Shown: in pieces, positions 12,409-21,879 of the stretch
How the letters are laid out: each line of letters opens with the position of its first letter
Numbering within the stretch: the stretch's first letter is position 1
Assembly: GCA_028456385.1 (NCBI GenBank)
Contig: JALNQF010000520.1
Location: 1-25,171 of the forward strand
DNA from: Ophiosphaerella korrae
Lineage: Eukaryota > Ascomycota > Dothideomycetes > Pleosporales > Phaeosphaeriaceae
Direction of reading: 5' to 3'
DNA length: 25,171 bases
The notes under the pieces: generated by a model
What the model saw: only the letters and a program-made list of their open reading frames with translations
Databases searched by the model: none
Told to the model about the DNA's origin: nothing
Program-made: the position numbers and the translations under genes

Positions 12409-12669
12409 AGGTATAACTAAATTTACAAGAATAGATAGCTATAATACTAGGTAAAAAAAAAGGGCTAATAATAAGAGAGGAGATAAGGAAGAAAAGCTTT
12501 AGGAACTTTTAGATAAACGTAAGACTCTACTTAGGTTAAGTTCTTAGTTATAGAATAAAGAAGAGTATTTCTAAGTTATAGATAAAATAAAGGGGCTAGG
12601 CTATAAGCTATAAGTAGAGGTGCCTTGCGACTTAAGAGACATAGATCTTAGCTCTAACCTAGTAACTTT

Positions 12670-12911
12670 CCTTGTAATTAACTTAGACAATATAAATAAT
12701 ACAAGTAATAAGAACGATACAAATAATAGAAATAATATAAAAAATAGGAATAGTGTAAACAATATAAATAATTTAAACAATCTAAAGAATACAAACAATA
12801 TAAGTAATTTAAATAATACAAGTAATTTAAACAATTTAAATAGTTTAAATAATGCAAACAATACAAATAATATAAATAATATAAATAATATAAATAATAC
12901 GAATAATGTTC
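12670..12911 (+). repeat. imperfect AAT/AAC/AAA triplet repeat (Asn-rich coding tract)
   Basis: About 240 bases consist of AAT, AAC and ATA/ACA-type triplets, reading on the + strand as runs of Asn separated by Thr, Ile, Leu and Ser. It lies inside the long + relic and in its frame. It is the only part of the window with long open frames on either strand. That is probably because AAY codons contain few RIP targets, so stops were not created; it is not a sign of selection. Confidence 0.85.
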
Positions 12912-14160
12912 TAGATATTAAGCAAGAAGATAATATAGAGACTAAGCTTATAGAAGTTATTATAGATATACAAGGTGTATAATAGGGTATTAACCTTAAT
13001 AGCTAATATATTAATAACCTAATTTACTATCTAGAACAGCGGGCTATTAGCTATGTATAGTTAGGTAGGGCTTATCGATATATAGTTTCTTTAGAATCTA
13101 AAGGGATTTTTAGTAGCCTTATTAGATTAATACTCCTAAGAAACCTAACTAATATAGAGGGAAACCTTATTATATACTGTCCTGATCGCATTATAGAGAA
13201 TATTATTGCGCTTTCTAAGTATAACCCTGTACTCTAATAAGTTACTAGTAATATTCTTTCTAAAGTTAAAATTCTTATAGTATATTAGGATAGAAAATAA
13301 GGTGTTAGACACGATGTAGATATTAAAGTACTATCTCCCTATTACTACAAATAGTAGCTAAATATTCGTTGCTATATCTACCTTTGCAAAAGTAAATATA
13401 GAGATTTTAACTTACTAAATAAAGTTAGCTTTAGTTATAAAACTTAGTTAACTATATTGTAGATTTAAGAGGGAAGCGATAACTATATAAGAATAATACA
13501 ATTGCACAACACTATAGTTAAATTAGAGAATAGATTTAAAGAGGCTTATATAAGTAACCTAGAATATAGACTACTTCTACTTAAGAAAATAATAGATAAT
13601 AGTAACGACGATAATAAAGTAGTCTACGTAAAATCTAGGCGTATAAGAGCCTAAACTATTAGGTTTAAATTAGAGCTAATATATACTCGAGAGCTAATAT
13701 ATATTAAAGAGCTAACGCGTCTACAATCTTTAATACTCCTATTAATAGCGTAGAAAGTATAAACTTGTTTACAGTTACCTATACCTATAAAACTACAACC
13801 TAATTCTACTATAATATAGAAGCGCTTCTATTAGAGTATTCTTAAAGTATATAGTCTACTACTAACTATAAAATTTGTAGAATTACCTTTAGAAGCGCGA
13901 ATAATATACTCTACCTAGTTTTAGTTTTAGAAAGAGGTAAACAATCTATAGAGTAAGAAAAGGTAAACTATTAATTTTTATATTTATTAGGTAGGCTTTT
14001 AATTATAGTGCTACGATCTAGATTTAAATAGCTTAGGTAGAGGCTAAATTAATTACTAAGTTATAATATACGTAAGACTATACATCGTTTTAATATCTTT
14101 TATTCTTGTTACTAATACCTTTTAGCGCCTCCTATGTTATTCTTAGCTAGGTGTTTTCTG

Positions 14161-14549
14161 AATTAACCTAATTATCTTACTAGGAAAGCTATCTTAGTAC
14201 GTATATATATTGTATAGAGGGCAAAGTATATATTATACTAGTAAATAGGTATATAAAGGCTAATTTACTATTACCTTAAGCTTTTCTTTAAATTACAATA
14301 ACCTTTTTCTATCTAGCTATATATCGTGTACTATTACACAAGATATGTCTACTTACTAGACTCTACTTCTTATATTTGCCTACACGAATAGAACTATAGA
14401 GATAGTTCTATAGGTTAGTAGTATATTAATATATATAGAATAAGTTAAATATTAATTGTTTCTAATATAAAAGTAGTTATTATTTCCTTTTAGGAGATAA
14501 TATTACTACCTTTCCTAAAAGGTTCTAGATATTAGTAGGGGATATAACT
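14161..14549. other. RIP-mutated gap with two short inverted repeats
   Basis: No frame reads as protein here. Two perfect short inverted repeats are present: TAGAACTA/TAGTTCTA at 14389-14410 (6-base loop) and CCTTTTAGG/CCTAAAAGG at 14486-14522 (19-base loop). The second sits just upstream of the ATG at 14550. I cannot assign a function to either. Confidence 0.45.
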
Positions 14550-15290
14550 ATGCGCTATAGTTCTATCTTGGTTCTAGATCTTCCTCTATTATATTAGGAC
14601 TTAAGTAACAAAATACTACAAGCGTTAGCGCAAAAAGCCCTTGGATTTAATTATTTAAATTATAAAGCTTAAGCTAAAGGAGCTTTAATACGCTATTTAC
14701 TTCTAAGGAAGTCTTTTATTAATAAAAACTATATAGATAGCCTTTACTTAGAGTTAATATTTCTATTATACTAGGATAAGATTAACTTTAACTCTTATAA
14801 TTATAAGTTGTATATTACTTACCTTAATCTTGTTATAGTAGGTAAATACCCTAAACACTTTAAGACTTAAATTCTAGCCTTATACTATAAGACTATATAG
14901 AATACTAGAGTATTCTAAAATACTAGTAAGAGGTTCCTCTTAAGTAATAGCGATTATACTAGTAAGCCTTAGTAATTTAATACTATATATTTTCCTAACT
15001 ATAAGCAAGGTTTTAGCTACTATAGAGATTTCTAGAATAGATAGTATATTAATATATTATAGTAGGTAGTTAACAACTGTAGGAGTTTATTAGGCTTAGT
15101 TAAGGATTGCCCTATATTTTTAATTTAATCTCTAGCTAAAGCTAGTTAATATATAATAAATATACCTCTTACTATTATAAGCAAGAACTATACTAAGTCC
15201 TATATAGGGCTATACGGCAACGTAATAATATTAGTCTAAGATCTTAGTTCTTACACAAAGAGTAGAATTATATATTGAAATAGTAATTTT
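14550..15290 (+). pseudogene. degenerate coding relic, unknown, ATG retained
   Basis: The frame starting at the ATG at 14550 reads as about 245 protein-like codons to near 15290. The first 15 residues are hydrophobic (MRYSSILVLDLPLLY) and could derive from a signal peptide or membrane anchor. Then come a mixed helix (QALAQKALGFNYL), a Tyr/Leu/Ile-rich middle and a segment near 14995-15030 with many aromatic residues (YFPNYKQGFSYYRDF). The family is not recognised. A secreted or membrane protein is a possible guess from the N-terminus only. It converges with the minus-strand relic that ends at about 15300, leaving essentially no intergenic space. Stops are TAA/TAG with one TGA near 15275. Confidence 0.42.
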
Positions 15291-15299
15291 TAGGTAAAA

Positions 15300-17190
15300 C
15301 TTAGTTAATTGTAGCTAACTACTCTTAAGCTTATTCTCTAATTTAAATATTCTAATAGTTACCTATTATCTCTAAAATTTATAACTCCTTATTATTATCT
15401 AATTATATCTTTAAGTCTTTGTAATCTTTCTCTAAAATATATATCTACTTTCTATTATTTATTTATAACTTAATTACTCTAAACTTTTATTCTTCTACTA
15501 CTTCTTCTTTAAATAAAATACTTCTATCTAGAAGTATTCTAATATCGCTAACTTTAAAAATTAGTTCTAGATCTTTTTCTTTCTTCTTCTTCTTCTCCTC
15601 CTCTTCCTTCTCCTTCTTCTCCTTCTCTTTCTCCTTCTCTTTCCCTTTCCCCTTCTCCTTCTTCTTCTCTTTCTCCTTCTCTTTCTTCTTCTCCTTCTCC
15701 TTCTCTTTCTCCTTCTCTTTCTTATCTATTACTAAGATCTCTTTATTCTCTCTACTATATTTATTCTATAGAGATAAGGGGCTACTCTTATCTATAAGAC
15801 TCTTCTTACCTAGGAATAAACCTATTTTAGCCTATTCTAGAATACTTTCTAGTTACTTTAATACCTTAACGCCTAATTTCTTTATATCTTCTACTATTAA
15901 CTCTACCTTACCCTTAACCTTATTATAATTAAGATATAGTTTAAATTAGTATTTTTTATATAAGAAGTGCTTATAGGACTTAGATTTAAAAAGCCTAGAT
16001 CTAGGCTAGAATATATAGTCCTTCTGCGTAAAGTATCTATCTTACTTAATTATTCCTCTAATATATAGAAACCCTAGTTATATATAGACTTTATCCTTAT
16101 AGTATTCTTTAATTTTGTAGTTTAGCTCTTTAGAAAGCTATAGGTCTTTAATATAAGTCTTTTTGTTAAGATAAATAAAAAGAGTATATCTAAAATCCTC
16201 TAATAAGCTAAGTGTAGTATTTTCCTTATCTAAATAATTTCTTAATAGTTTAAGTAGTTTAGAAAGCGCGTTCTATACAATATCTTCTATTATTAGGCTA
16301 TATAACTATAGAAATTTAATATAGAAAAAGAATATAGACTATTATATTAGTTTTGTAGATAATTTTCTATATATTTATAGATATAGTAGCTACTTTCTAA
16401 AAGTAAAGCCTTTACTTTATAACCCCTATCTAGTTTTATATAAAAAGGGTAGACAATATAAACTCTTAAAAATCCTATAGATTTACTACGCTAGGTAATA
16501 TAAATTCGATCGCTACCTATAGAATATAAAATACTTAGTCTTTTTCCTATTAGTCTAGTATTTATGCGCACAATAACTATTCGAGAATACTATAAGTATT
16601 AGAAGCTACCTCTACTCTTCTATAAATTAGTTAAGTAGCTCGTACACGTTTTATTTGTTTCTAACGAGCCTATCGCTCTATTTACCTTTAGCTAATTATA
16701 GGAATAGAATAAACGTTTCCTATATACTTTTACTTAACCTAACTACCTAGTTACTATTACTTATATAGGAGAATAGAACTAATACTACTTAGAGTATATT
16801 AATACTAACGGCGTCTTATATTATATCCTTAGATAGGAGAAATTAGTAGGATAATTAATATAATATACTATTATAGCCTATTCTTCTTATAGTAGTAGTC
16901 TTTAGCTTCTAGAGAGCCTATTATATAGAAACCTACTATAGATAGAGTAATTAAGGTTATTAAATATTAGACTTATTTTAATTTAATATTGTATTAAGTA
17001 ATATATACTAAGCTAGCAAAGTCTTAGCTTAAGTTTCTTAATATAGAAAAGTCGCTTAAGTAGGTACACGAGCTAGCTATATATTTACTACTTCTAAGAT
17101 TTGTATAGCTAAGTATATAAGCTACTTAGCGTAACAACTTTACGCCTACTTAGAGTTTTCTATACTCTCCTATCGTTTATATACTATCTA
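15300..17190 (-). pseudogene. degenerate coding relic with Lys/Glu low-complexity tract
   Basis: A minus-strand frame is coherent from about 17190 down to 15300, some 600 codons. The N-terminal part (17190-16560) is rich in Gln, Leu and Ile and looks mainly helical. The middle (16560-15780) is Lys/Tyr/Leu-rich with helices such as KVKGKVELIVEDIKKLGVKVL (15920-15858). A tract of about 55 residues that are almost all Lys and Glu follows (15722-15560), and then a further Glu/Lys/Ile helix to the end. I do not recognise the family. The charged tract is typical of nuclear or scaffold proteins but is not diagnostic. On the + strand the tract would be a Ser/Pro/Phe run, which fits its surroundings less well. 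The 3' end abuts the + relic at 15290. Confidence 0.48.
15560..15722 (-). repeat. polypyrimidine/polypurine tract (CTT/CTC triplets)
   Basis: About 160 bases of almost pure C and T on the + strand (GAA, GAG and AAG triplets on the other strand). There is no A or G on the + strand over long runs, so there are no CpA or TpG sites and the tract escaped RIP. In the minus-strand relic it encodes alternating Lys and Glu. Pure purine/pyrimidine mirror-like DNA of this length can form triplexes. Confidence 0.85.
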
Positions 17191-17699
17191 GTATATATCC
17201 TTTTTAGTTTATTAAACTACTAGTAAGTATAAAAATTAAAACTTAAAGAAAGTAATAGTTAAAACTTCTAAAGGTTATCTATAAGCACTACTTAGAGCCT
17301 TTAAGCTTAAAGGCAAAAGATATATAGTAAAGCTAGACTTATAGGCTTAAAGTGTTTTATACTAGCTAAATCTAGAGTTAGCTTAGGTTATAAGTATTAA
17401 CTAGAGTAAGGACGTTATAATTATATTCTACTAAATAATCTCTATACACAACACACTACCTTAATTTTTACTTATATAATAGTATAGTCTAGCCTAGTTT
17501 CTTATATAAGTCTATATTTAGATAAGTAAAGCTATCTACTATATATTACAATGTTTTACTCTACTTAATACGCAATATATCTTAGACTTACCCTTATTAA
17601 GGCTTTAAGAATAGACTATATCTCTTTAAATATTATAGATAGTATCCTAGCTATTTCTAGTTATAAAATATTCTAATCCCTACTATTTAAGTAGTTTAG
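17191..17699. other. RIP-mutated gap between divergent relics
   Basis: This stretch separates the minus relic (5' end near 17190) from the + BCS1-like relic, so it probably held two divergent promoters. No frame is convincing, and I can recognise no promoter motif after RIP. Confidence 0.4.
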
Positions 17700-17909
17700 C
17701 GTTAATACTAGATAACTATTCTTACTCTACCTAGTTATATACGCTCTCTACTAAATAAGGTAATATTACTACTCTTAGTTTTACAAATTAATTCTATACG
17801 CTATCTATACAAGTTTAGCTCCTTCTATACTAGTAATATTTTGTTAGGTCTTATTTTACCTTATATATTAAGGTAGACAACTGTAATTACTTTTACTATT
17901 ATATCTTAG

Positions 17910-17953
17910 GTAAGTATACTATAAGAATTATATTATTGCACTTACTATTTTAG
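17910..17953 (+). other. intron 1 of the BCS1-like relic
   Basis: A GTAAGT donor at 17910 and TAG acceptor ending 17953 give a 44-nt intron that splits an Asp codon and joins frame 2 to frame 1 exactly. A CTTAC branch-like sequence lies about ten bases before the acceptor. The joined protein reads smoothly into the BCS1_N region. Confidence 0.6.
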
Positions 17954-18909
17954 ATTAGGCTATAGTATAACAAATAACAAAATCGAGTTAAGAGCTTAAA
18001 GCTATAACGTTTAACTCTAATACTATATCTAGGCTAGTTTATAACAACTAGGACAACTTAGCTAAAGTACCTAATAGTAATAGAATATTTAGCTTCTAAA
18101 ACTAGTATTTCTACAGCCTACTTATATACAAGCTAAACTTTAATAGCAAATACTTTTACTATAATAGACGTTAGTTCTATTAGTTTACTAGCTTAAGAAC
18201 TACTTTGTATAGCTAAGGCTATAATTAATTTATAGTAATACAATACTTTAGTTGTAGTATATAGCCTATTAAAAATCTACTAAACGAAGTTAAAGGCTTT
18301 AACTACACTATAGAGTCTAGAACGATAGTTTATTAGATAGCTAAGGGTGCTTATTAGTACTATTAATCTATCTAACCTTCTTAGCCTATAAACATAGTCT
18401 TATTAAACTAGTAGTAGAAGGCTAAAGTTATTATTAATATTAACTAATACCTATAGCTAGTAACTAACTAATAGTATATAACTTAAGGTATACTATACAG
18501 ACGAGGATAACTCCTTTATAGGCTACTAGGTACTAGTAAAACTTCTCTAAGCTTTATATTAGTAGGTATATTTAGCCTTAGTATTTACTATATTTCTCTA
18601 GGCAAGGCTAGACTTATAGAAACTAACCTTACTACCCTTTTTAACACTCTCCCTAAGAGATATATTGTTCTCCTAGAAGATATTAATACTACTAATCTCT
18701 AGTAGAACAAAAGTGTTACTATTCTAAGCTTAGGCTCTAATAATAACAATAACAAGCCTTTAGAACGTGCGAAAAGTACAAAGTCTAATACTAGAATATT
18801 TACTAAGACGAGGGCTTCTATAGTAAGAGTAAAATATAAAGAAAAGAGTAAAAGCCTAATTAGTCTTACTAATTTACTAAATATAATTAATAGCGCAGCT
18901 TCTTAAGAG

Positions 18910-18964
18910 GTTAGTGTTTTTACTAAGTTTTAGTTCTAAATCTTATTACTCTAATACGACGTAG
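18910..18964 (+). other. intron 2 of the BCS1-like relic
   Basis: GTTAGT donor at 18910, TAG acceptor ending at 18964, 55 nt, with a CTAAT branch-like motif about ten bases before the acceptor. It lies between the AAS-E and GRVLI segments of the AAA domain, which are adjacent in the family, and moves frame 1 to frame 2 as required. Confidence 0.75.
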
Positions 18965-19490
18965 GGACGAGTCCTTATTATAATAACAAACTGTCTAGAG
19001 TTATTAGATCTAGCCCTAATTTAGCTAAGGCGTATAGACCTTGAAATTAAGTTTACGCTCGCTATATACAACTAGATCTATAATATTTACAAGCGTATGT
19101 ATAGTATAGAACACGATAATAAAGAGAAAAAGATAGTTAAAGGAAGTAAAATATCTATTGTTTCTAGGCCTAACTTCTATAGTTAACTTGTTAGACGCAA
19201 TAATATTAGCTTTAATATTTGTCTATATATACTAGAGGCGTTTATAGTAGAGCCTAAGAAGTTAGAGAATATAGCTAAAGAATTTACAAAGAAGATTTCT
19301 CTAGACTCTTTCTTACCTATAGAGATATAGAGCTAGCTAATTAAGAATAGAAATAATCCTAAAAGGGTATTATAATATACAGAGAAGTAGATATAGAGGA
19401 TATCTAATACTAAGATTAAGAGAAATAAGTATAACTTAAGGAGAGACAATCTTTAGCTTAAAGATCGCTCTAAAACTAAGATAAGATAAT

Positions 19491-19928
19491 TAGAAATACT
19501 ACCTTAACTAATATAATTAAGAGGCTACTATATTATCTTAGTTAAATCTATATATAGATTAAATCTTAAGAAAGATATTAGCTAATCTCTCTACTTTGCC
19601 CCCTCTATAGATCTTTGTAATAGAATTACTACAAAACTTAGAAAATTTACTTTCTAGGATAACATCCTTTATATACCTTTGTTAGCCTTTAGTCTTACTT
19701 ACTAGTAGGACCTAATAAGAGTAATTACTCTATATTAATTGTAGTAGTAATTATTAGTATAATAGCTTAGTAGCAAGTGCTATATACAAGGATATAGAAG
19801 GAATTAGTGTAAATCTATATAATTTATCTCTCTATAAATATTTAGCTAATTTAAGTGTACTATTATAGCGTAATTAATCTTAGAGCTCTACTAGTTTTAG
19901 TAGAGTAAGCTAAGGAGTAATAAGATAC
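19491..19928. other. RIP-mutated stretch downstream of the BCS1-like relic
   Basis: The BCS1 frame can be followed weakly a little further, but there is no recognisable motif. I see no other gene or repeat. Confidence 0.35.
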
Positions 19929-20577
19929 GTTATATTACATAGCTAACTTAGCTATAGTTAGGGTGCGTTCTTTACAAAATCTAAGACAAAATTAACCTAG
20001 CTATAACTACTAAACTAATAGAGATACTAGAAATTATCGATTATCTAGTAATCGCTAAGTACGCGCTAGCTACTAACGTTAAAGTACTAGTACGTTAATC
20101 TAAGCTATTAATAGCAGGCCTTAGAGCTTTTAAAGAAGACTTTAAGTATTATAAAACTCTTTCTAAGTAATACTAAATTAATTAGTATATATACAATAAA
20201 GAGTAGGTAAGCTTATAGTATATTAGAGTATTTATATAGTTATTAGTATTACTATATCTACTATATATATACTACTTACTAAATTAGCTACTATAATAGT
20301 AGCCTCTTATTATATATATACTAATTAATTCGATATCGCTTAAAAAGAGTTTTATAATACTTAAGGTCTTCTTTAAAAGCTCTAAGGCCTACTATTAATA
20401 GCTTAGATTAATATACTAGTACTCTAACGTTAGTAGCTAGCGCGTACTTAGCGATTGCTAGATAATCGATAATTTCTAGCGTCTCTATTAGTTTAGTAGT
20501 TATAGCTAGGTTGATTTTATCTTAGATTTTATAGGTAACGTATCCTAACTATAGCTAAGTTAGCTATATAGTGTAGT
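19929..20577. repeat. ~650-bp inverted repeat element (arms ~275 bp, ~100-bp centre)
   Basis: The left arm (19929-20203) and right arm (20303-20577) are reverse complements over almost their whole length, separated by 99 bases. Example anchors are GCTATAACTACTAAACTAAT at 20000-20019 on the left and its complement on the right, and the shared TACGCGCTAGCTACTAACGTT core (left 20060-20080). Nearly all differences between arms are C/T or A/G transitions, as expected if two perfect arms were mutated independently by RIP; one or two single-base indels occur near the inner ends. No coding frame is seen inside. It fits a foldback or long-TIR non-autonomous DNA transposon, or an inverted duplication. 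No target-site duplication can be read. Confidence 0.85.
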
Positions 20578-20762
20578 TAGTATTAGTCTTTAGCGTTATT
20601 GTTAGATTGCGAAGAGATAGGGTAGCTATCTTAAGTTAATTAAGGTAGGTAAGGTTCGTGTAGGTTAAAGCTGCAAGTTAGCTTAGGTACTACTTCGCTT
20701 TAGCTAATTAATACGCAATAGTAATAATCTACGCTATTAAAACTTTTAAAATAGTACTTAGT

Positions 20763-20835
20763 AGGTGTATAGCGTAGTAGTAACGCGTTGTAAGTTTTAC
20801 CGCAAAGGTCCTAAGTTTAATTCTTAGTACTCTTA
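20763..20835 (+). tRNA. tRNA-like relic, possibly a SINE head
   Basis: The 73 bases fold as a tRNA. Acceptor arms are 20763-20769 and 20128+700 (20828-20834), with five pairs, one wobble and one mismatch. The D stem GCGT/ACGC has four pairs and a 7-base loop (20772-20786). The anticodon stem TTGTA/CGCAA has three pairs, one wobble and one A/C mismatch, and an atypical 8-base loop. The T stem CTAAG/CTTAG has five pairs and a 7-base loop (20811-20827). The A box (TAGCGTAGTAG) and B box (AGTTTAATTCT) match the internal promoter consensus except at RIP-type transitions. No intron is evident. An 8-bp hairpin (AGACCTAC/GTAGGTCT, 20846-20872) follows closely. The 8-base anticodon loop and position inside repeats favour a tRNA-derived SINE or tRNA pseudogene; the isotype cannot be assigned. 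Confidence 0.55.
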
Positions 20836-20999
20836 GTCTTATATTAGACCTACTATTACTTAGTGTAGGTCTTAGAGTTTAATATAAAGTAGTAAGAATC
20901 TTAATTATTAGATTTTAATACTAGATTTACTATACACAAAACTATAATAATTAAATGTAATAAATAGATAATTAAGTAAAATAAGTTGAATTTATTAAG

Positions 21000-21560
21000 T
21001 TAAAAGCTTATTAATTATTGTTATTAATTCTACCTCTAGCCCTGCGATCTATTTATATATCTACGCTACAGCTCTCTTAGCTAAGTCTCTTAAGCTAGTA
21101 GTAGGCTAGATCCTTAGTACTCTTTTATTAAGATATAACTATCTTTATTATAGTAAGTACGTAGCGTTATTTATCTCTTTTTATGTATAATCCTTTACTA
21201 AAGCTTTGTTTTTAGCTTACTATACGTTTAGCACTACTATATTAGCTCTCCTTGTAAAAGGTTACAGCGCTATTAAGTTAGCGTAGTACTAATAGTGTTT
21301 TAGCTAGCGCGTACGCGCTAGCCTCTAGCTAGTACGCTAGTAGGCTTACAAGAAACCTATTACTAAGCGTAAATAGTAAGAGTATTGCGTTAAAGCTATA
21401 TTATAGGACCTTTCCTAAGCTAGAGAAGAAAGCCCTTTATAAAGAAGCCTACGTAAGTAGTAAGATACGCGTATTTTTTCTATTAGAAGGTTACCTATAC
21501 TTATAAATAGTTATAATAGATAATCTCGTAGTAAGAGAAGATTATTTCGCTGTATATATA
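21000..21560 (-). pseudogene. degenerate coding relic, unknown
   Basis: A minus-strand frame reads coherently from about 21480 to about 21010, some 150-185 codons. It has a Leu/Ser-rich first part, an Ala-containing segment (EASAYALAK) over the CpG-rich palindrome at 21303-21322, and a Lys/Arg/Ser-rich end with many former Gln. A second minus frame overlapping 21290-21010 is almost as good, so a frameshift inside the relic is possible. Basic, Ser/Lys-rich sequence of this kind could be the DNA-binding end of a transposase, but no helix-turn-helix signature is clear. Unassigned. Confidence 0.28.
21303..21322. repeat. perfect 20-bp CpG-rich palindrome
   Basis: GCTAGCGCGTACGCGCTAGC is its own reverse complement and contains four CpG, striking in such AT-rich DNA. 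CpG is a poor RIP target, so it may simply be ancestral. The 10-mer TAGCGCGTAC or its complement recurs at 20059-20068, 20438-20447 and 23831-23840. Confidence 0.8.
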
Positions 21561-21879
21561 GACGTACGTTAGGTTAGAGTTAAAGTACCTATTATTTATT
21601 CTACTACAGGTATTATTCTATTTTAGTTAGATACACGTTAGCTATAAAGTGTACCTCTATTATTATCTATACTATAGCCCCTTAAATTATTTTCTTAAAT
21701 TAGTCCCCTTAATTGTGTTAAATAGCTAGTAGCTAGATCTAGGCTACGTCTAAGTTTTATAACGTATAATTAGCTTTAATTAGAGCTATCTAGAAATATA
21801 AGTATAGGATTACCTACTAAGTTAAAGTATTAAAAGTTTTGCTAGGTATAACTTTAAAGCTAGATAAATACACTACTAA
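21561..21879. other. RIP-mutated gap before the cyclin relic
   Basis: No convincing frame; probably upstream region or the lost N-terminal exon of the cyclin relic. Nothing else seen. Confidence 0.35.

Larger units (their letters stand above)
11250..14160 (+). pseudogene. large degenerate gene, Gln-, Lys- and Asn-rich segments, unknown function
   Basis: A very long + relic of about 930-950 codons. From 11250 to 12293 the coherent frame starts codons at 1 modulo 3; from 12409 to about 14160 it starts at 2 modulo 3. The first part is rich in Gln (most stops look like former CAA/CAG) and contains basic helices. After the switch comes a charged coiled-coil-like stretch (12470-12600), then a short globular segment (VEVPCDLRDIDLSSN at 12614-12658), a low-complexity Asn tract (12670-12911), and a long C-terminal region including YIYLCKSKYRDFNLLN (13375-13422) and helical, Lys/Leu-rich segments to 13720. 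I do not recognise the family. The frame switch is explained by a probable intron (12294-12408) or, less well, by slippage in an A9 run at 12453-12461. An open frame of 120 codons inside it begins at a GTG and is not an independent gene. Confidence 0.5.
17700..19490 (+). pseudogene. BCS1-type AAA ATPase relic (two introns)
   Basis: Relic of a fungal BCS1-like AAA protein; the founder is the mitochondrial inner-membrane ATPase that inserts the Rieske iron-sulfur protein, and fungi carry many divergent paralogs. The N-terminal BCS1_N region (17711-18450) includes YFVRSYFT near 17850 and the family-typical SRTIVY element at 18319. The AAA module follows: RRG-LLY then Walker A at 18517-18543, now RLLGTSKT where GPPGTGKT is expected; each change is a TGG or CCA transition. 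The SLSFILVGIF helix comes next, then Walker B IVLLEDI at 18664-18684, a Ser/Asn/Lys-rich insert (18760-18850) and LLNIINSAAS. After an intron come GRVLIIITN (sensor 1), LDLALI and RRIDLEIKFTLA. The C-terminus runs into LDSFLPIEI near 19300 and a basic tail. Frames agree exactly across both introns. Family call firm; exact subgroup unknown. Confidence 0.9.

Noticed and set aside
12453..12461. A9 homopolymer as the cause of the frame change in the large + relic
   Set aside because: Frame 2 is already stop-free from about 12401, upstream of the A9 run, so an intron ending near 12408 explains it better.
12601..12866. Two hydrophobic open frames on the - strand (Leu/Phe- and Tyr/Leu-rich)
   Set aside because: They are the antisense of the Asn-coding triplet repeat; their composition is a direct consequence of the repeat.
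12620..12982. 120-codon open frame on the + strand as an independent gene
   Set aside because: It begins at GTG, lies in frame inside a much longer RIP-broken relic, and is open only because the AAT/AAC repeat offers few RIP targets.
15560..15722. Polypyrimidine tract as a promoter or splicing element, or as Ser/Pro coding on the + strand
   Set aside because: Its reading as Lys/Glu on the - strand is continuous with coherent relic sequence on both sides.
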